A DNA stretch of 64,000 nt from Chrysomallon squamiferum (Eukaryota; Mollusca; Gastropoda; Neomphalida; Peltospiridae): the NCBI GenBank assembly GCA_012295275.1, contig CM022679.1:17992342-18056341 (forward strand). Reading direction: 5' to 3'. The notes beneath the pieces were generated by a model, which saw nothing but the letters and a program-made list of their open reading frames with translations, searched no databases and had not been told where the DNA came from. This document shows positions 1-13,065 of the stretch, piece after piece. The position numbers and the translations under genes are program-made. The number at the start of each line of letters is the position of its first letter. The first letter of the stretch is position 1.

Positions 1-2949
1 TATCAAAGGAACAACAAGAAGAAATCTTCATCTTTATTTCCATGCAATTTATAATGTAACAGGTTGCTTGTAAGCTGAGTTAAAAGAGCTTAAAAAACAC
101 CAATTTTGCATATTTCTTTGCATGCATTTTATTCTCAAGTAAATCTTTGATTCAGAAAGAACAGACATCTATAAAGGTTTCTAAAACGAAGATTAAATGA
201 TAATGTAAACACGTAGTACAATCAGTTTTTTTGGATCACACCAAAAAATGTAAAGTTGTAACTTCAACAATACTAATATTAGTAAAAATTGTATGTGATA
301 TCTCGGCAACCAATGGGCTGGTTTTCATAATGTTAGTGTCACTGAAAAGGGAATACCATGAACAAGCCATATACTGTATAATAATAATATAATATAAAAT
401 AAGTCATTAATGTACGCTAAAAGTATAGATGCCTAAGGCAATATAGTATGTTTTGCACATACCAAACAGTGGTAAATGCACATTGGAAGCATTTAACAGC
501 CCATTCAGATGCATTTTTCCTTTGCTAGCTTGCAAGTTAAAAATTACTTACTGCTTGTTACTGCACTCTGTTTTCATTCAAAACCTCTAAATGAATTCTA
601 ATTCTGAACTATAAATAAACGAAGTTAGTATCCTCTGTGTGCACAAACTCACATTATTACATTTCAGCTACGGATATAGACCTTTTTGACAGGCAGCTGA
701 GGAGGATGTAAACTCAGTACTGTAAAACTGATAATGACCATTCCAGTCATCTTGGTCAAATGTGGGGACAAATCCAAACCTTCCCAAATGCCGTTTTAGC
801 TTTTGTCTGCTTCATGGTGTTACAGTATCTTTTTTTTTTTTTTTTTTTCTCTTTGAATTGATTTGTTCGATTGGTTGTTTAATTTGGTGCCTATTGAAAA
901 GGTTAATCTTACTTCAAAAGTTAATGATCAAGTACACATTTTCCTTCAGTTCAAACAAATGTGGGCCACCATACGTTTCAGACATGTTTTGAGCACTGTA
1001 AATATATGTGATCAGTAAATATATAATTAAATTACTGTATGAAATGAATTTTTTAAACGTCAGCATGTTTTTCGTTCTAGGATTATCATTTTCTAGTCAT
1101 TTTATTCATGTTATGAATCCCTAATACTAATAGCTACATTGTTTAAGTTTCTTTAGCATTTAAGAACATTATTTTTATTGATTTTGGTTTGTTTTTGTTG
1201 ATATCCTATAGCTATTTCTTAATTAGTATTTCCTGCCCAGTGTTAAACAGTGTCCAAGGAATCAAAGAAACCAGATGCAAGTATGACTTTGACACATACT
1301 AAATAACAGTATATAATATGACCAGCTTGTTAGTATCCACAGATAATAAAAGTATTGTATTTATATGTTATTATTATTAGTTAACACAAGAAACTAAATT
1401 TGGTATATTACCTGAACTGTTGTGTAAAGTCTTAAGTAACAACTACTATAATAAAACTTGGACTAACAGACAACAGAATCATTCAACATTCTTAAATAAC
1501 AAGATTACGGAAACCATACAATTTATCTGATAAGATGTGGCCTTCATTTCTGAAATGTAACATTGTTATGGACAAAGGCTTAATAGGTATTTAAAATGTA
1601 AAACAAAAATGAAAAGCAAAGAACAAAACTATTTAACAGGCACAGTTTACACACTTCTAAAACTAGTTTTCTGGTTATCAGTTAAAAGGTCTGGATCTGA
1701 GCACCTGTATATGGGAAAAAGGTGTTGGTGTGTTGTATTTTCTTTTCTTTTTTAATTTTGGTTTTTTGGGGTATGTTTTTTTTATAAATTTTTTTTTTTT
1801 AATTTATAATATATTTTTCTATTTGTTATTATTTGAATTTAAAATTAACATAACATATAATAATCATTATTATCTCCAGTAAAATGACATGGGTAAATGA
1901 TCTTAAATGAAAATGGTTATATGAATATGAATAAATTGTCAATTACTACTGTTATACCTTGTAAATTTGTATTAATTCTTAATTATCTCTGTGAAATAAT
2001 TTCATTAACAGTAAAAAATACCTCCAAGAATTTCTGTTTAATTTTATCAGTCAGCCTTAGGACTATTTTCTGTGGGCAAACTGCAAGAAGATTGTTTCTG
2101 AATTTAAAAAACCCAGTTAGATTTTAATTTTAGTTTTGGTGGAAAAAGCCAAAACCACTAGCTCTGTTCATGCATATGACATAAATATTTTTAAAATCCA
2201 TATTATACTGTTTTAAGAATAGTCTTCTGTATTAGTTTTATTGCTTTTTATCAGTATGCACATAAATTTATTTGTAATAATTTATGACAGATTTGTGCAT
2301 TTAAATTTCATCTAATGTAGATTAAAAATGTTATTTGCTGGAAACTAATTATGGCCACTCTTTACAACTACAGCTTATTAATATATTGAAATAAAAAGTC
2401 AATGATTAAGGAGTCTTAAGCGTCATAACTGAAAAAGGGTTTCTGTTGCCACAGCAGTTTACTGGCAAAGTTAGGCTATATTTGTGAAGTTATTTAACAC
2501 CACACTTTGTAATTAACACAACTGCTAAACAAATACTATAAAAAGTAGAGCATATGTCATCACAAAATAACTATCAAATCTTTAGATTGTTTTCAGGTGT
2601 TAATCCAAGACATTGTGAACAGACTGAAATCATAAATAAGAAGTTTAAATGAATGAACACATCTGATCAGTGACAACTGTCATTATGTCAATTTTGTGTT
2701 GCCATAGAAATACAAATTTGTTTATTCTTGCGACATAAGCTGTTATTAATGTTTTCCAATGATTCATTCAGATGATTAAACACAAATGTTATGTATAATT
2801 ATTATAATAACTGTGTGTATGTATTTCCTTCTAAAAGAAACCTGAAACATTTATCTAAAATTTTTTTTTTTTAATGCACATTATTATTACACTATATTTA
2901 GTACAAAAAGAGTTAGTTAGTCCTTGAAACTTTTAATAATATAATTACA

Positions 2950-3196
2950 TTTAAAATTCACAAAAAGACAGGTGTCATCATTTACAAATGGACGATGATC
3001 TTTATCTTCATCATCCATTTCCAAAGCATGTTCCAGTTTTCTTTTGGAAGTCAAAGGGAAGGTCCTGGTTTGTGCCCATCTCCAGAAGCCATTGGATTAT
3101 TGATTCCATTTCTTCAGTGACCTTGCTTTTTTTGGCAGTCTCTTCTGCAATTTTTTTCGTGCAGACTGTAATTGTTGTTTGTGCGATAGCTTTCAT
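2950..3196 (-). pseudogene. Decayed coding-like fragment, parent unknown
   Basis: On the minus strand an ATG at 3196 opens a lysine- and glutamate-rich frame (MKAIAQTTITVCTKKIAEE and onward, about 60 codons). It stops, but after a one-base frame change near 3040 it continues as an acidic stretch containing LEHALEMDDEDKDHRPFV. The composition is far from the surrounding AT-rich intron and looks like former protein sequence. I do not recognise the parent. A processed pseudogene or a transposon gene remnant would both fit. Together with the fragment at 3340-3800 it may be one decayed copy. Confidence 0.3.
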
Positions 3197-3339
3197 TTAC
3201 CAAATTTGTGTTTTGTATTGGTTTTCTTTCTTTTCAAAAAATTAAATCTTAAAATAATATGCTCGGGACAAAATATCCATGAACAGAAGTAAACAGTGCC
3301 ACATGAAATAATGCTGATAACCAATCAGAATGCAGCAAC

Positions 3340-3800
3340 AAGTCATGTTATATCGTACAACCAATCCATGGGCGATGCTGTCTTAATTTTTTCTCTCATA
3401 TTTTCAGAGGTTGGTGCATTAAATGAAGGAATATCTTGATGGATTTTGTATCTATTTTTAGAACATCATTCCCATAATGCTCTGTGAAAATGGGGCTTTT
3501 CAACAGTATGCAGAATGTAGATTTTGATGAAGGTTTCAAGAAACATCGAAAATAATGCAGAATTTGACTACAATGCATTTTTTTTTTGACATAATAAAAT
3601 TGATTTGGTCTTTTTAACTTGTATGAATAGAAAGTGAATAATTTTTGTAAATGATTGTCAAAATATCAAAAACAATATTTTTTTCAAATTCTATCTTATT
3701 TTGATGGCATGTTCCCTTAAACAAAAAATTACATTTGAAACCCAAGGCTACATTATAAATTCCTCTTGAGCAGTACACCTGAAGGTTCTTCATCAAACCT
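3340..3800 (-). pseudogene. Decayed coding-like fragment with frameshifts, parent unknown
   Basis: Reading the minus strand downward from about 3800, one frame gives MKNLQVYCSRGIYNVALGF and continues to a stop near 3614. A second frame gives a coding-like tail, NAPTSENMREKIKTASPMDW followed by LYDIT and a stop near 3345. Several stops and frame changes lie between, so it is not a working gene. Its orientation is the same as the 2950-3196 fragment. The parent family is not recognised. Confidence 0.25.
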
Positions 3801-4260
3801 TATGGAATTGTTGATGTTCAGAGTTCAAGCTGGAAATTGAAATGAGTTTACAGCAGTTGGAAAACTTTTTAAAAATGTAATGAATAATAAATTATAAATC
3901 AGTACATATTCAAAATGAATTATTATAAAAAGTTATTTTGATATAGTCAAAAATGAAATTAAAAAAATAGTTAATTTATTAGACCACTATATAGTTATTT
4001 TCAGTGCTTGTAAAATATATTTGGTTTTAAAAAATGTATTTAGTATTGCCAATTTCATTATTAACATTTGAGCTAGAAGACTGCATATTTGAATAAGTTT
4101 TAGTTCTCATTATTAGTGCCCTGAATTGTACAGTTAAAATTAGCATTTTGTCATTAGCTTAATAAAACCAGCAGAAAGAAAATCCAAATAAATGTCTGCC
4201 AATAAAATAACACTGTAAATTACTGTTGTAAGTATTTTGTTCATTGGAGTCCCTTGTTAA

Positions 4261-4416
<156 letters not shown>

Positions 4417-5596
4417 TAGGGTAAACACATTAGTTATAATTTCAGTGCTGAAGCATAATTCCTAAACAATGTCTAACAAGTGAAAGGATACACATATATT
4501 TCTCTTAAACAGTGTAGAAACATGATTTATTGTGATTTTGTTAAATAATTAAATAAGTAGCTTGAACTTGGATCAGTCCTCCATTACACAGCCACTCAAT
4601 AACATCCTATTCTAGTCAGTTACTGTTTTATAAAAAAAAAAAAACCTGCTGTGAATGTTTTTCAGTCCACTGAGTCATCCGGCTACTTGGTTCCTAAGAG
4701 TGGCACAAACATGATCTTTTTTCCACTCAGATTTTTACATTTAAAAATTTTTGGTACCTTGTATTTTTCAATATTTATTGAGGTGAAGATTGCTGTTTTT
4801 CCCTTTTATAAAATTGTCAAATTAGTTTTCGAAAGAATATTTGTTTTTCTTTTTTGAAAAGTGCAGGTCATTTCAAAATACTCAATTATAACTCAGATTT
4901 ATACAATTGAGTAAAAACTTGACTATATGTACATTTCATCTTCCCAAGTATGAGAAAACATTTTAAAGTAAATTTACAGTGTATCACATAACAGTGACCT
5001 TTTTCACCAGCAGAAAGAGTTTTTTATATGATAATTTTGTTCCTAACATTTATGTACCTAGACAGGTAGCTGTGTTGTATAATTTGCTTGTTGACCATAC
5101 AGATTTTTCACTTAATGTCTGTTTCTCTGAATGTCATGAATGTTCTTATTTCTGTTGTATATATCTCATTAAAGCAGACAGAACTAACTGGTCTGCAACT
5201 AGACGTTTGTTTTGAAGATATAAAAATTAGATTTTTACTAGAAATTGTAATTTGCTAATACTGATATTTTTCACTATTACTGGCAATTATATGTTACTGA
5301 ATTGGTTTCAGGTAAAATCTTCCTGTTTGTAAGACAAGCTATAAAATTAAAATTTTACTTTGTTTATTTTATATGTCATTGACATTATGTTGAAACAGTG
5401 TTGTTTTTCTATTCATCTGAATAAAATGTCTTAGATTTTTTATTACTTATTTATTTTTAACATCAGTTTTAAGAATTGTTTTAAAATAAACCTTTATGCA
5501 AAATGTAGTATAAAATATCTTTCACTTATTCTTGAGAAAAAGAAGTAGAATGAAAACATTTTATTTGTTTTGGATACATAATAACTGAAATGGGTA

Positions 5597-5920
5597 CCAG
5601 ACCAATTATACGGATTCCTTGGTGCCTGGGGCATTCCAGATTTCGGTATTTTCCAATATTCTGGTACCAAGGCATCTAAATATGTAAATAATTAGGCATA
5701 AACATTTTAAAATTAAAAACAACAAGAAAATTGACGATACACAATTGTTGTGACTCAACATGTAAACAATGCAGTGAGTGAATGAACGCGACACGGCTGA
5801 AAGATCTGGTCTGGTGAGGACAAGACCTGTGCATGCACGAACTATGAAAATAGCATCGGGGAAAAAAACTTCCAGTTTTCTGATCTTTCTGGATTTCAAG
5901 ATGCTGGATAATTGGTCTAA
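5597..5920. mobile_element. MITE-like element with short terminal inverted repeats
   Basis: The left end reads AGACCAATTAT and the right end ATAATTGGTCT, exact inverted complements, about 325 bases apart. Similarity extends inward imperfectly (TTCCAG near 5635 against CTGGAA-like sequence near 5870). The interior is richer in G+C than the intron and has no useful reading frame. This structure is that of a non-autonomous DNA transposon, perhaps pogo-like. No clear target duplication was found, so the exact ends are uncertain. Confidence 0.4.
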
Positions 5921-6945
5921 TATCTATAATATGATTCAGTATGTTTAATTTAGGACTGTACATGTCATAACTAATTGTTTTTTTTTATGTTGATCAAGCT
6001 CCCTCTAGTGTGACAGAATGTTTATTTGCAAAGGACAAAATAATATTAATACTACTACTGATAATAATAAATGATGTATTAGCAAATAAAAAGAGATTAC
6101 TATTTTTAAGAAATTGCATTTATTTCCTTCATTTCACAAAACAGCCTGCAGTGTCTGTGCAAACAGTACCTTTACAGTAATAATTATATTTGTTTCTAAA
6201 ACAATTAGTTAATTATTAATTATTATTTATGGTAATTCTAAAAAAGAAAAAATATTAAACACTAAATATTGTATGTTACTGACAAAATGGTAATTGCTGG
6301 GTCATTCCATCACAAATCACCCCCCCTCAAAAAAAATATATTTTAAACCTGACCATCTCAGATTTTTATGACACATGGTATACTGTACTTTGTTAAGCAA
6401 AACCAGGTGGCTGAGTGATGCTTCATGTATGTAACAATACTGCATGAATAAACATGTATTTTCAGAAGTACTTTTAAGGTTTTTTTAAAGCAACTGTACA
6501 GAAAAAACAAATAAGGTGCCATTTTTTTCTGTTGCCAATTTTTCCAGTGCCATTTAGTCCTACAACTCTCTGTAACATGAAATCAATCAATTTATAATCT
6601 TTTTATGAAATATATTGATAATTCTTGTGCAGATAAAGTAGTAGAATTTATTGATCATTAATCAATGTAAACAGTAATCCCATATTTGGGGCAGAGTTTT
6701 CCTTAACAGCAATTGGTCGCTGCATGAATGAACTACTGTCAGAGAACTATATTTTCTCTGTGATATTGTAGTGTTTTTTGTTTTGTTTTTTTAGTTATTC
6801 ATTTTATTATGTGATCTAAAATATTTTTCTGTTTATAAGCACTAAGAATAGAAATTGTCTTTCTTACAAATAATAATGGAAATCTGGCTTAAAGGAGACT
6901 AGTTTCTGTAAATGTCTGTTTTTGGTTAATACAGTATTTTACATA

Positions 6946-7627
6946 CAGTGGTACTTCGACTTACGAGTGCCCCAACTTACAAGTTTTCTGAGTTATGAGC
7001 AGTCATGTGGTTGATTTTTTGCTTTGAGTTGCAAGCAGAAATCTGAGTTATGAGCAAGCTTCAGATACGCAGCTGCTAGTTAGCATAAAACAAACAACAC
7101 AACATTCAGCCAGCATCCTGTATCTCACTCTTTTAGTTACCGCCTCGCGGAAGCATCTCTGTTGTGTTTGTGTTTTGTGCAGTATTTTGCCAAATTTCTT
7201 TTTTCTGACAATGGATCGTAAGAACGTGAGTGCAAAGGACAGCGATGAGAAGAAGAAGCAGACGCATTAAAGCATGTAATCATGTGAGGAGTGCATATAG
7301 TTGACTTTGCTACTGCTAGGCAGTACAAGTGTAGTACTATATTGAAGCAAAAGGAGTCAATAAAGGCTGTAACTGTAGCCATAGGCATTAAAATAATTTG
7401 TGTGATTATCAGGATAAATACACTTTACAAAACCAATTTATTTCTTTACATTCTCTTTTTTATTTTTTTTTTATATAATATTTGTCATTTATAAATACAT
7501 TTTTAAATTATGGGGTTTGGGGGGGCTGGAACAGATTAATGTTTTTTCAGTTAATTTCAGTTGGGAAAATTGATTTGATATACGATCAAATTGAGTTATG
7601 AGCACAGTCACAGAACAAATTAAACTT
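6946..7627 (+). mobile_element. Tigger/pogo DNA transposon remnant
   Basis: The left end CAGTGGTACTTCGACTTACG, preceded by TA, is typical of Tigger-type (pogo superfamily) terminal repeats. The sequence GAGTTATGAGC recurs inside and near the right end. At about 7212 an ATG begins MDRKNVSAKDSDEKKKQTH, which then hits a stop. From about 7300 a second stretch reads VDFATARQYKCSTILKQKES, resembling the helix-turn-helix (CENP-B-like) start of Tigger transposases, where it would bind the terminal repeats. Everything else of the transposase is missing. The right end (GGGGCTGGAACAGATTAAT and onward to 7627) lacks its last bases. It is a dead, internally deleted copy. Confidence 0.8.
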
Positions 7628-7635
7628 TTAAATCA

Positions 7636-9440
7636 TAAAAATAAAAACTACATTCTCTGGATCAAATGAAAGCTCATTTGTTTACGGTTCAAACAATGTG
7701 TGCCACTGTGATGTGCCACGTTTGGTGTAGAGCAGCTCTGCACTTGAAAGTAGCAAGTGCTTGGTGAAATCACCTTTAAGTTACGTTATCTACAGAGTAA
7801 AATTGCAACTAGAAAGGACTGGCGCTGTTTAGAATGATTATATGTTGTTTATATTTTTAATAACTTGTAAGATCCATATTTTATTATATGTTATGACTTA
7901 CTGTATATAAGATGAATATGTTCTGAAATAAACTAATTAACTGTTTTGCTGATTACTATCTTCCGTTCTAAAACAGTTGATTATTTTGCTTTCAAAATTC
8001 TTGTGATAAACGGCGAATTAAGAATTGTAAACATAACAAAGTATACTACATAACAGAACAATATATTCCGAGGTATTGATGGAATGCTGAATAAAAAAAT
8101 AAACATTTCTTTTTAATATCATAAAATTGTAAATTGATCAGTTTTAAAACTTAGATTATTTTTGCTTGTTGATAAACTCTATCAGAGAAAAGTTCAACAA
8201 TGGTCAGATGATAGGTAACTTTTGTTTGCTGTCAAATCACAGTAAGTACATAATTTTTTTATGTCTGCTTCAATTACCACACCTGTGTCTTTAATTGCCT
8301 CTAGTCTCATGATTACATACATTTTTTAATTAATACCTGCAACACCTTTCTGGAGTAGAATCCAAGGATTAGCCAAGTTTATGTATTGCAGAGGATTATA
8401 GCTAAACATAAAATACTTGTAGTCCTTTTAAGTAATATTTATATACACATCACAGTATCTTAACTTACTACTACTAATTATTTAATTGAGTGAAAATTCA
8501 AGCTGCTTATGTAAATAAAGTTGTGCTGTTCCATATAAAGGTGTTTGACCCATATCAGTTAGGGTTCTTTGTTGATATTTTTTTTTAAATGGCCACTCCT
8601 TTGTCATTTAACTACCTTAAAATGCAATATGACCCTAAAATAAAATGGATCTGAAGTTCAAACATACGTTAAGCTATAGATAAAAAAAGGAATCACATTT
8701 AAAAAAAAAAAAATCTTCCAATGACTGCAGCAATGGCAGATCAGCTGCTCTTTAAACTATAAACAACAACAAATAAATGTTAAATTCTAATTAATTCTTG
8801 CTGAAACTACCCTGACTTGTTTTCTCAAAGTTTTGGCATTTACAGTGCCCAAAAATATATGGTTGCTGTGGACTGAATTGAAAAGGTAATTTTTTTGTTA
8901 TGGGCTTGGGGCATAAAAATTATCTTAAAAATTTAGACTCAAGTTTGTCATTTGAAAGATTTTGACAGATTGTTCACAAGGCTGGTTGAATATTTCAAAT
9001 AAGACCAAAATGATTAAAAGTGCAAGCACAATGTCTGCTTGCACTTTTAATCATTTTAGGAGAATTCTGCTGTGTGTCAATTTGAAGATTTTGGCATGTT
9101 TAGCATGTTATTGTGAACACACATACAAATATACAGGTCTGAAAAAAATTGAGCTCATTTAGCAAGTTGGTTCTAGCACTCTTGTCGATTTTAAGTCTTT
9201 TGTATCAATTATTTTTCAAAGTACAGTTGGCCATAATTGCCCTTTCTAATAATATGCCAAAATATGGTTGAAAACAGATTAAATACCTGTTGTACCAATT
9301 TGCATATATCTTTTGAACTGCTGGAGATAGTCATAATTTTTGGTGTGTTTTGTTTCTTTTTGCTACAGCTTTCATTTTGTGCAAATGTTCTTGCATATTA
9401 TATGAAATTAAAGTCAGAACAAATTTGCCTGCTGGTACCT
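7636..9440 (+). mobile_element. Non-autonomous repeat, copy A
   Basis: This segment aligns by eye with the reverse complement of 19585-21387 (copy B) and, in its last 720 bases, with 28365-29017 (copy C). Shared landmarks include GGCAGATCAGCTGCT near 8732, ACACCTGTGTCTTTAATTGC near 8280, and a 3' end reading CTGGTACC at 9432-9439. The family's ends carry a short inverted repeat, TACCAGCAG. No coding frame is conserved among copies, so it looks like a non-autonomous DNA element. Copy A contains a perfect hairpin at 9007-9057. Confidence 0.65.
9007..9057. repeat. Perfect 22-base inverted repeat with 7-base loop
   Basis: The left arm (9007-9028) and right arm (9036-9057) are exact reverse complements around the loop CAATGTC. 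The right arm exists in copies B and C of the same repeat, but the left arm does not. Those copies instead have an ACTGAAA-type sequence at the same place. Confidence 0.95.
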
Positions 9441-9666
9441 GCACTGTTATAATTTTCTATAATAATAATATATGCTTTCTTTTATTGATTTAATTTTACA
9501 TCACTGATACTTTCATAAATTTTTATGTCATGTTCTTGTCATTTTATTGAAATAGTCCATCAAGGCATACCATGTAAATTTTATATACAGCTGTCATAGT
9601 TTTATTTGAAATAATTTCTTTTGGTCAGTTTGGTTATGTTGTACTAAATATGTTTTTTTATTTTTA

Positions 9667-10380
9667 CCATAGTTACCATGCTTGGTGGAAAAATGTCTGC
9701 TAATGTATTCCTTCAATATGGCAAAACCCAACACACTGTCAATCTTCTGCTTTTTTTTTTTGCATGCTCATGTTATTATGGAAGATGATGCTAGTGTTGG
9801 AGGTAGAGATGGCATTGCATAGCTGAGAGAATATGGTGGATATATACACCGACACGCCCCATTTCAGTACATAGTTTCAGTCACAGTTTGAATAACAGAT
9901 TGGCGCACAAAAGTGTTTTGCTGAGCCTGTAAGTTGGTTACCAACCTTACAGCAGTAGCAGCCCTTTCTTCAGATGACCAGTTGTTACCATAGTTACCAT
10001 GCTTGGTGGAGAAATGTCTGCTAATGTATTCCTTCAATATGGCAAAACCCAACACACTGTCAATCTTCTGCTTTTTTTTTGCATGCTCATGTTGTTATGG
10101 AAGGTGATGCTAGTGATGGAGGTAGAGATGGAGGTAGAGATGGCATTGCATAGCTGAGAGAATATGGTGGATATATACACCGACACGCCCCATTTCAGTA
10201 CATAGTTTCAGTCACAGTTTCGATTGGTTTTCAATGGAATGTCACATGATCGTTTGAATGTGCCAATCGTAATTGCCATCTGTAGTTGGTAGTGAAGAAA
10301 GGCCCAGGCTAGTTGCTGGCGGGCCAGATAAAATGACATGTGCCAGATATGGCCTGCAGGCCCTAGTTTGCCCACCTTTG
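9667..10380 (-). mobile_element. hAT transposon remnant with an internal tandem duplication
   Basis: The right edge, read on the minus strand, is CAAAGGTGGGCAAACTAGGG, the typical terminus of hAT elements of the Tip100/Zaphod type. Further in on the minus strand (10055 down to 9864) an open frame reads LGFAILKEYISRHFSTKHGN and later TNLQAQQNTF, ending at a stop. This resembles the zinc-finger region and the LKEYN..RHY.TKH segment of hAT transposases and hAT-derived proteins. The block 9667-9890 is repeated at 9987-10219, about 320 bases on. Only the 5' part of the element remains, so it cannot move itself. Confidence 0.65.
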
Positions 10381-10907
10381 TACTAATGTATAGTATCCAA
10401 CTGGGATAATTTAAAAAATACTTGCGTTGAAGTGTGATATTTTAAATGGAAGGATATTGGAATTGCAAACTTAACAGAAGATGATTTTGTTTAAATGTTT
10501 ACAGCTCAGGTAACAAATAGCTACTGATTGTCTGAAGGTTTCAGTATATATTGATGACACCTTTTTTATCATTGATGTTGAATCAACTTTGTCTAGACAG
10601 AAGCTCAATTTTTATCTTGATGTATTTCCGAGACCAAAAATTTACATTAACACAGGTTATTTAGTTTTTTTCAAATTATTAATTATTTAAAAAGATAGCC
10701 TAGAGTGATTAGAAGAGATACTGATTTTTATTTTATAAAGAAATGGAAAAGTCTAATTGACTAAAGCTATTTGTTATTTCAGTCCTCAGCATGCTCATTG
10801 CATTGCTTCTGTTTAATCTAAAAGGTTGTGTTAGGTGCTAATCATCTTAGGAAAAGACCATGTAATTTATAGATAGCTCTTTTAAATATTTGGATAATTT
10901 ATTTGTT

Positions 10908-10976
10908 TTAATTTTATTTTACTTTATTTTATTTTACTTTATTTTACTTTATTTTGTTTTATTTTACTTTATATTT
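10908..10976 (+). repeat. ATTTT / ACTTT-type simple repeat
   Basis: A run of pentamer units alternating ATTTT and ACTTT, degenerate but clear. It codes for nothing credible. Confidence 0.85.
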
Positions 10977-12377
10977 TGCTATATATATTTAATGCATCTT
11001 CTGGCCTATTTCCCAGCCATCATAAGCATTCTTAAACTTCATCATCTTCTACTGGTGGTTGATATTAAACATGTATTTAGTTATTCATTTTTAGATATTT
11101 GAAACTGAAATAATAAATTAGTAAGTTTTTGTCATTAGCAAATGTTCTTTTAAAGCAGGTTAAACAATGTAATACAGTTTCAAAGATGGGAATTTCTGTT
11201 TCACTTGTAACATTTTTTTTTTTTTTTTTTTTTTTTTCAGCCTATTGAGTCACAAAGAGTCAGATCCTAATAGTTTTATCATTATTGTTCTTTAGTAAGT
11301 ATTTCTTTCACCAGGATCCGTTTTACAGATGCAGCACCTATGTGGCTGGTTTAACCAAGCACATGAAGGAAGTGGGAATTACCTCAGATTTGTGTTACAG
11401 TTTATTTGCAGGTCGGCAGCACCAAGACAGACATTTAGACAGACATATGTTTTATCAAAAAACTTGCTGCTTTTTTAGATCAGTGACAGATTAATATAAC
11501 ATGATTGTATTTTTGTTTTTTTTTAAATCGTATATTAGTATGATTGCTTTTGAAAAACAGTTGATGAAATTAAATTAAGAAACACCTCATAAATTCTGTT
11601 ATGAGACTTGGAAATAAATCATTATATGGTTACTGTAAATGATACTTTATTTAATATAACAGGATTAATAAATGAAATTACTTTGCAAGCCTCGAATGAA
11701 TACACTAAATATAAATAAAGTAAATCCTAATTTTAAAATTTATTAATCAGTTAAAATGTGTTTAACCCCTAATCAAAAAAATCCCCCAAAAGAACAGATA
11801 GTATTTATAACAAAATATATCCATACTGTTCATAACATAAAACTATTGAAATGTATTATACCTGTATAACTAGACACAAAATTAAACATCCAATGCAATT
11901 TTAATAAGGAAAAAATACTCATGTTGAATAATGGATACAATTTCTTTTTTATTGTTGAAAAAGAGAACATCCTTGTTTTTATTTGTCTTTTGTCATGGAC
12001 TGTTACCATTGGATTTGATGTACTAGTTATTATTTGATTTATATTACAATAGAAGATCATCATTTAGCAATCATAAAATTGACTAATTATGAAAAATCAC
12101 TGATAAATGCCTGAAAAAAAAAGGTAGCATGTTTGACAAAGACATTCTTTTAATGTAAATAACATAATACTTTATTGTGTTGTTCTTTATGCTGCAATTT
12201 ATTTGGTCCTATGATTGTGATAAGAAACTGATCAGGAATAAGTTGTTGGTCCTATGTCAGTTTTCTTTTTTTATCTCATGGAATGTCAGGGTTTAATCAT
12301 TAGAAGGAAATAAAATTAATTTCAGTGATGCATGAATATAAATGTTTGTAGTACAATTATGAGGTATTAAAATGTAT

Positions 12378-13065
12378 TAGGTCAGTTTGTACCAATTTTG
12401 TGATTTGTGCATAAATCCCTAAAATAAATCTTTCATCCAATGAAGGACAAATTAGTAAACCATTGTAGAACACTTTTTTCCAACATTTTTGAGAAGCATA
12501 CCTTCATAAAGCTTGCCTAATTAAGATAAATTTTTTGCAGAATTGCAGATTTTCTGCTGTTTTTATTGCACCAAGCATGAATAGACACTATGGGCCATAT
12601 ACCAGAAGAATTGTTGTGATGTCAACTTTGATTATCTGGTGTGTTATCTCATATTAAAACTGGTTGTGTAGCAGTTTTGGTCAGTTAAAAGTATGATACT
12701 ACAATGATTTATATGTAAACAATATTGTTACCACCAGCTGAAAGAAGCATGCTGATTGGCCAGATAGCATTGAGTCTGCACACTTAGGGTTTTGTGGATT
12801 GCTTTCTGTTCCATTCTTGGACAAAGGCAGTCATTTTGTTTACAAAATTCTAGAATTAAACTCAATTTTAGGATCATAAAAATAACAATCTGTACAAAAA
12901 AAAAAATTCTGTGAGTACAGGTGTTAGTAGTATTGCTCAAATGCTCCAAAAAAAACAAAAGAAGAAGACTAATTGCATAAGAGTTGGTTTATTTTTGCTT
13001 GAATTGTTGATTAGCTCTGTCAGAGAAACTATCAACAAAAATCAGATAGGTAATTTTCAGTCAAG
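12378..13065 (+). mobile_element. Non-autonomous repeat, copy D (subfamily shared with copy E)
   Basis: This block matches 42980-43620 over most of its length. Shared landmarks are TTAGGTCAGT at the start, TTTGTGCATAAAT, TATTGCAC(C/T)AAGCA near 12568, GCATGCTGA(T/C)TGGCCAGA near 12749 and AACTCAATTTTAGGA near 12861. Its last part (GAGAAACTATCAACAAAAATC and onward) also corresponds to copy A near 8190. No conserved reading frame was seen. Confidence 0.55.

Noticed and set aside
762-992. Short open frames over T-rich sequence, here and in many other intron places
   Set aside because: They consist of low-complexity F/L/I-rich translations typical of AT-rich non-coding DNA.
11238-11400. Poly-T tract and CAG followed by a segment richer in G+C that resembles an acceptor and exon
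   Set aside because: No frame continues CaMKII, and no matching donor gives a phase-1 exon between exons 3 and 4.
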